Shown piece after piece: positions 7,070 to 9,642 of a DNA stretch of 9,642 bases (its first letter is position 1; every line of letters begins with the position of its first letter). Source of the DNA: Bacteroidales bacterium (GTDB taxonomy: Bacteria; Bacteroidota; Bacteroidia; Bacteroidales; UBA7960); contig PWNO01000203.1 in NCBI GenBank assembly GCA_003557765.1, forward strand, positions 1 to 9,642, in the 5' to 3' direction. The notes under the pieces are model-generated. The model saw nothing but the letters and a program-made list of their open reading frames with translations. It was not told the DNA's origin and did not search any database. Made by a program: the position numbers and the translations under genes.

Positions 7070-8390
7070 GCAACAGATTTTCCTTTGATTGCTCAATACA
7101 TTTGTTGAATGACGAAAGGGCTTCCTTAAGTTTGTCCAGGTCTGGTGATGGTTTTGCGATAAGCACATCCATCCCTTTTTTATCCAGTTGCTCCATAATG
7201 GTTTTTATACTGATGGTGTTGATGTCGATAGCGGGTTGATAAGCCGACTTTTTCGAATGGTTCCTGTCGACCTCGCTGACCAGGCCGACCGATTCAAGAT
7301 CGTTGAGGATCATCCTTACCAGGCTGTTTGGTATGTGCAAAATGGCAGATACATTATCTGGTGTCAGGGGTTTCTCCCCAAGATGAAAGCGTTTAATAAT
7401 CAGCTGCATGATGTAAAGTGCCAGAATCTTCTTATTAAACGGACTAATGTTTTTTGACTCCGCTTCAAACTCATAATTGTCAACATGTTGGTTTGCAAAC
7501 GACAGTTCGGCACCAAACAGAATTACGATCCAGCTTACCTGCATCCAGAGCAGGAGGAGAGGAAGCGCTGCAAAAGATCCATATATGGCACCATACCTGG
7601 CAGCCCCGATCTGAAAAGCGATATATCCCCATTGCAACAGCTGGAACAGTGTGCCGGCGATGATTCCTGCCATCAGTGCCGAAGAAAACTTTACGTTGGT
7701 ATTTGGCATCACTATATATAGCAGTGTAAATATGGTCCAGATAAGTATATATGGAATGATGTTCGCCATGAACATCAGGACTGGACTCAGAAGGGTATAA
7801 CTTGTTTCCTGGATTTGGGTATTGAGAAAAACGGTTGCTGCGCTCGCCATAATGAAAAAGAGGGGCGCGATGAACATCATGGCAAAGTAATCGCTGAACT
7901 TACGTGACCAGGTCCTGGGCTTGTTTACCTGCCAGATCTCATTGAAGGATGCTTCTATGTTGTTCAGCAGCATAGTGATAGTATATATAAGGATGGCCAG
8001 GCCCACTGCTGCCACTGTGCCCCCGTGTGTGCCCCGCAGGAAAGATTGAGTGATCTCCATCACCCAGTTGAAGACCTCCTCGCGCCCTGCCAGTGCTGCC
8101 TCCAGCTGTCGTTCAACATACATTTCAAGGCCAAAACCTTTGGCAATCCCAAATGCAAGTGCCACAACCGGTACGATGCTGAACATCGAATAATAGGTCA
8201 GCGCCGGTGCCCTGAGAAGGATCTGATCCTCCCTGAAGCCGCGCAATGCCAGGATGAAAATGCGCAAATGCCTGATGAGAAACATCTTTCTGCGGGGCAG
8301 CTCCCGCAAAGGCATGCGCCATATGTCGTTTCTTACAAAATGCAGCCCCTCATTGATGGCCTTGAAGAGTTTGGATAGTTTTTGCTTCAT
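7056..8390 (-). CDS. YihY/BrkB-family inner-membrane protein with C-terminal winged-helix-like domain
   Basis: This is a 444-residue member of the YihY/BrkB family (once misassigned as RNase BN), integral inner-membrane proteins of unclear function often linked to envelope integrity or transport. A basic cytoplasmic N-terminus precedes the conserved stretch APALTYYSMFSIVPVVALAF (about 61-80). About six membrane helices follow, near 64-84, 121-141, 168-189, 205-228, 236-260 and 272-297, with the family signature YGAIYGSFAALPLLLLWMQ near 266-284. The C-terminal part (about 316-390) is soluble and resembles a winged helix (ALYIMQLIIKRF, PLTPDNVSAILHIP, LVRMILNDLESVGLVSEV), then a charged tail. 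This exceeds the core fold, which ends near 300. The ATG at 8390 directly precedes MKQKLSKLFK; its leader is repeat-rich. The 3' end overlaps the convergent CPBP gene by 14 nt, so no terminator fits between them. Confidence 0.93.
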   Translation of the reverse strand: MKQKLSKLFKAINEGLHFVRNDIWRMPLRELPRRKMFLIRHLRIFILALRGFREDQILLRAPALTYYSMFSIVPVVALAFGIAKGFGLEMYVERQLEAALAGREEVFNWVMEITQSFLRGTHGGTVAAVGLAILIYTITMLLNNIEASFNEIWQVNKPRTWSRKFSDYFAMMFIAPLFFIMASAATVFLNTQIQETSYTLLSPVLMFMANIIPYILIWTIFTLLYIVMPNTNVKFSSALMAGIIAGTLFQLLQWGYIAFQIGAARYGAIYGSFAALPLLLLWMQVSWIVILFGAELSFANQHVDNYEFEAESKNISPFNKKILALYIMQLIIKRFHLGEKPLTPDNVSAILHIPNSLVRMILNDLESVGLVSEVDRNHSKKSAYQPAIDINTISIKTIMEQLDKKGMDVLIAKPSPDLDKLKEALSSFNKCIEQSKENLLLKDL

Positions 8391-8400
8391 TTTGATAGGG

Positions 8401-8448
8401 TTGAATGGATGAATCGTTGAATGGTTGAATTGTTTAATCGTTTATTTG
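8401..8448. repeat. Six tandem copies of a degenerate 8-bp repeat (TTGAATGG type)
   Basis: Reading the plus strand in 8-bp steps from 8401 gives TTGAATGG, ATGAATCG, TTGAATGG, TTGAATTG, TTTAATCG and TTTATTTG. The period is exact over 48 bp while the units drift. The array ends about 10 bp upstream of the YihY/BrkB start codon (8390, minus), so it lies in that gene's untranslated leader. Slippage in such an array would change leader length. Confidence 0.8.
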
Positions 8449-8456
8449 CTTGGCGT

Positions 8457-8466
8457 TAAACGTTTA
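8457..8466. repeat. Palindrome TAAACGTTTA between the two repeat arrays
   Basis: TAAACGTTTA is a perfect 10-bp palindrome. Its flanks extend it imperfectly (GCGT on the left, GCGT on the right, with T opposite G and two Watson-Crick pairs) to give a dyad of roughly 16 bp. It lies between the 8-bp and 7-bp arrays in the YihY/BrkB leader. It may be an operator or part of a composite intergenic repeat; function is unknown. Confidence 0.5.
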
Positions 8467-8480
8467 GCGTTTTTTCTCCC

Positions 8481-8510
8481 TTCGAGCTTCCAGCTTCCAG
8501 CTTCGAGCTT
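8481..8510. repeat. Four tandem copies of a 7-bp repeat (TTCSAGC)
   Basis: From 8481 the plus strand reads TTCGAGC, TTCCAGC, TTCCAGC, TTCGAGC and then TT. The four 7-bp units differ only at the fourth base, in the order G, C, C, G. The array is upstream of the palindrome at 8457-8466 relative to the minus-strand YihY/BrkB gene and downstream of its candidate promoter. It contains no coding sequence. Confidence 0.8.
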
Positions 8511-8523
8511 TTTGTTCACCATT

Positions 8524-8531
8524 CAAATATA
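8524..8531 (-). promoter_or_regulatory. Candidate -7 promoter box for the YihY/BrkB gene
   Basis: On the minus strand this reads TATATTTG, an exact match to the Bacteroidota -7 consensus TAnnTTTG, located between the M16 terminator and the repeat arrays. No clear TTG -33 element lies at the normal distance; a TTTG occurs only 12 bp upstream. If used, it would give a leader of roughly 125 nt that includes both short-repeat arrays. Confidence 0.4.
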
Positions 8532-8570
8532 CGTATGAATTCCCAAATATCCCATTTTCTAAGTAAATCT

Positions 8571-8608
8571 AAAAAAAAAGGCAGCACCCAACACAGATGC
8601 TGCCTTTT
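8571..8608 (-). terminator. Rho-independent terminator of the M16 protease gene
   Basis: On the minus strand, 11-bp perfect arms AAAAGGCAGCA and TGCTGCCTTTT (8598-8608 pairing with 8576-8586) enclose an 11-nt loop and run into nine T residues (the A run 8571-8579 on the plus strand). It begins 18 bp after the M16 stop codon (8627-8629). The stem is GC-rich at its core and the T tract is uninterrupted, so termination should be efficient and the YihY gene should need its own promoter. Confidence 0.92.
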
Positions 8609-8626
8609 GAAATGTTGTTGAAGGGG

Positions 8627-9642
8627 CTATTCGATCACAAAGAAGCTCTTCTCCAGGCCAGAGTTGATATCGACATTATCAACCTGCATTTCTACACGCT
8701 GCGGACCTGCTTCCTGAATGGTTTTATAGGGCATCAAAATGCCACCAACCTCCCTGTAGTCACTGTATGTGGTACTGCTGTCGTCGGTCAGACTCTTGAT
8801 CTTCAGTCCTGTTTCGGTGCAGAAGTAGTCAAAAGACTGTGCACCTGCCGGCGAGATCATTTTGATTTTATAAGCAGGAGAGCCATCTATGGTTTCTATG
8901 CCAAGCAGCTCAGCATCAAATCCATAATCATCGTAATAAAGCTCAATGTTCATGACCGACTGCAGCTTGAACATCTCAAACATTTCCCCTTCGGTATATT
9001 CCTGGACACCCATTTGGGAAACGATAACCGCCTTTTCTCCGTCAAAGAGCTGCTGTTGCAGTGTCATGCCACCCATCAGCATTTTGGACATGAAGTAATG
9101 GGGTTTTTTCTGATAACTTTCCACCTGTAGCTCCATTCCCATAGTGCTGGCTGTTATTTCTGTTTTGATGTCTTCAACGGCTTTTAGGTTGGCACGTCCG
9201 CCGATCGCTTCAATGTAATTGTTGATTACCGTTTTAGCAGTGTATCCTGCCGGTGCAGGAAGCAAACCGGCGTCTTCTATCGGACGGCCAAAGGCATCAA
9301 AGAACTCTACTTCCCCGCTTGCGGTGAATGGGATCAGGGTTTCTGCCACTTCGTCGCGGTTGCCTGCCACAACAATGACGGCATTGTTTGGTTTAAGGTA
9401 TTTGGCAGCCATTTCCTGCACATCATCCGCTGTAACGCTGTTGAGTCGCTCCAGGTAGGTGGCGTAATAATCTTCCGGTAACCCGTATCGCTCAATGTTC
9501 AGAGCAAATCTTGCCATTGTTCTCGGACTTTCAAGGGAACGGGCGAAATTTCCGGTCATAAAGTTTTGGATTAATTGCAGGTTCTCTATTTCTACAGGTT
9601 CATCGATGAGGCGTTGCATCTCATAAAGGATCTCCGTCACGG
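8627..9642 (-). CDS. M16 (insulinase-like) protease C-terminal part fused to a LolA/LppX-like domain (5' end beyond window)
   Basis: About 338 C-terminal codons are visible; the frame runs off the right edge, so the GTG at 9640 is internal and not a start. The first 110 residues are the end of an M16 C-terminal (non-catalytic clamshell) domain: EILYEMQRLIDEPVEIENL, GNFARSLESPRTMARFA, YYATYLERLNSVTADDVQEM and NAVIVVAGN. The HxxEH zinc motif would lie upstream of the window. A proline-rich linker (GLLPAPAGY) leads to an extra domain of about 200 residues starting KTVINNYIEAIGG, with beta-rich blocks (ELQVESYQKKPHYFM, SPAYKIKMIS, GILMPYKTIQ). It resembles the LolA/LppX-like lipoprotein-carrier fold by pattern only. 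The protein probably acts in the periplasm or cell envelope, but its signal peptide is not visible. A strong terminator follows the stop codon. Confidence 0.9.
   Translation of the reverse strand, partial: VTEILYEMQRLIDEPVEIENLQLIQNFMTGNFARSLESPRTMARFALNIERYGLPEDYYATYLERLNSVTADDVQEMAAKYLKPNNAVIVVAGNRDEVAETLIPFTASGEVEFFDAFGRPIEDAGLLPAPAGYTAKTVINNYIEAIGGRANLKAVEDIKTEITASTMGMELQVESYQKKPHYFMSKMLMGGMTLQQQLFDGEKAVIVSQMGVQEYTEGEMFEMFKLQSVMNIELYYDDYGFDAELLGIETIDGSPAYKIKMISPAGAQSFDYFCTETGLKIKSLTDDSSTTYSDYREVGGILMPYKTIQEAGPQRVEMQVDNVDINSGLEKSFFVIE

Noticed and set aside
8401..8510. A CRISPR-like array
   Set aside because: The units are 7-8 bp, directly abutting and without spacers, so they are simple tandem repeats.

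Overview
The window looks like chromosomal DNA from a member of the Bacteroidota. The evidence is the near-absence of Shine-Dalgarno sequences, several matches to the Bacteroidota -7 promoter box (TAnnTTTG), an NtrC-type regulator with a GAFTDA loop paired with an NtrY-like kinase, and a family content typical of that phylum (Tat-exported TldD, TolC-family protein, CPBP protease, YihY/BrkB protein, M16 protease with an extra C-terminal domain). No insertion sequence, phage gene, CRISPR array, tRNA or rRNA was seen. The genus cannot be named from the sequence alone.

Layout. The left edge (1-1519, minus) is an almost complete TldD-type metalloprotease carrying a twin-arginine signal and a lipobox-like cysteine. 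A divergent spacer of about 170 bp with two AT-rich dyads separates it from a plus-strand group: a sigma-54-type response regulator (1691-3070), its histidine kinase (3060-4412, overlapping by 11 nt), a TolC-family outer-membrane protein (4570-6003) and a CPBP intramembrane protease (6152-7069). The CPBP gene converges on, and overlaps by 14 nt, a minus-strand YihY/BrkB-family membrane protein (7056-8390). The leader of that gene holds two stacked arrays of short tandem repeats. A strong rho-independent terminator (8571-8608, minus) then marks the end of an M16 protease gene whose 5' part lies beyond the right edge.

How the genes may work together. The regulator and kinase are clearly a two-component pair. 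A partial sigma-54 promoter (perfect -24, poor -12) and a dyad lie before the TolC gene, so the simplest reading is that the pair controls this efflux or secretion channel. No periplasmic adaptor or inner-membrane pump is in the window, so the channel must work with partners encoded elsewhere. The other genes share only an envelope or proteolysis theme: three unrelated metalloprotease families (TldD, CPBP, M16) and a polytopic membrane protein. I see no evidence that they form one pathway. Most of the window is ordinary housekeeping or envelope sequence. The most notable points are the exported TldD, the GAFTDA regulator, the M16 fusion, and the composite repeats in the YihY leader.
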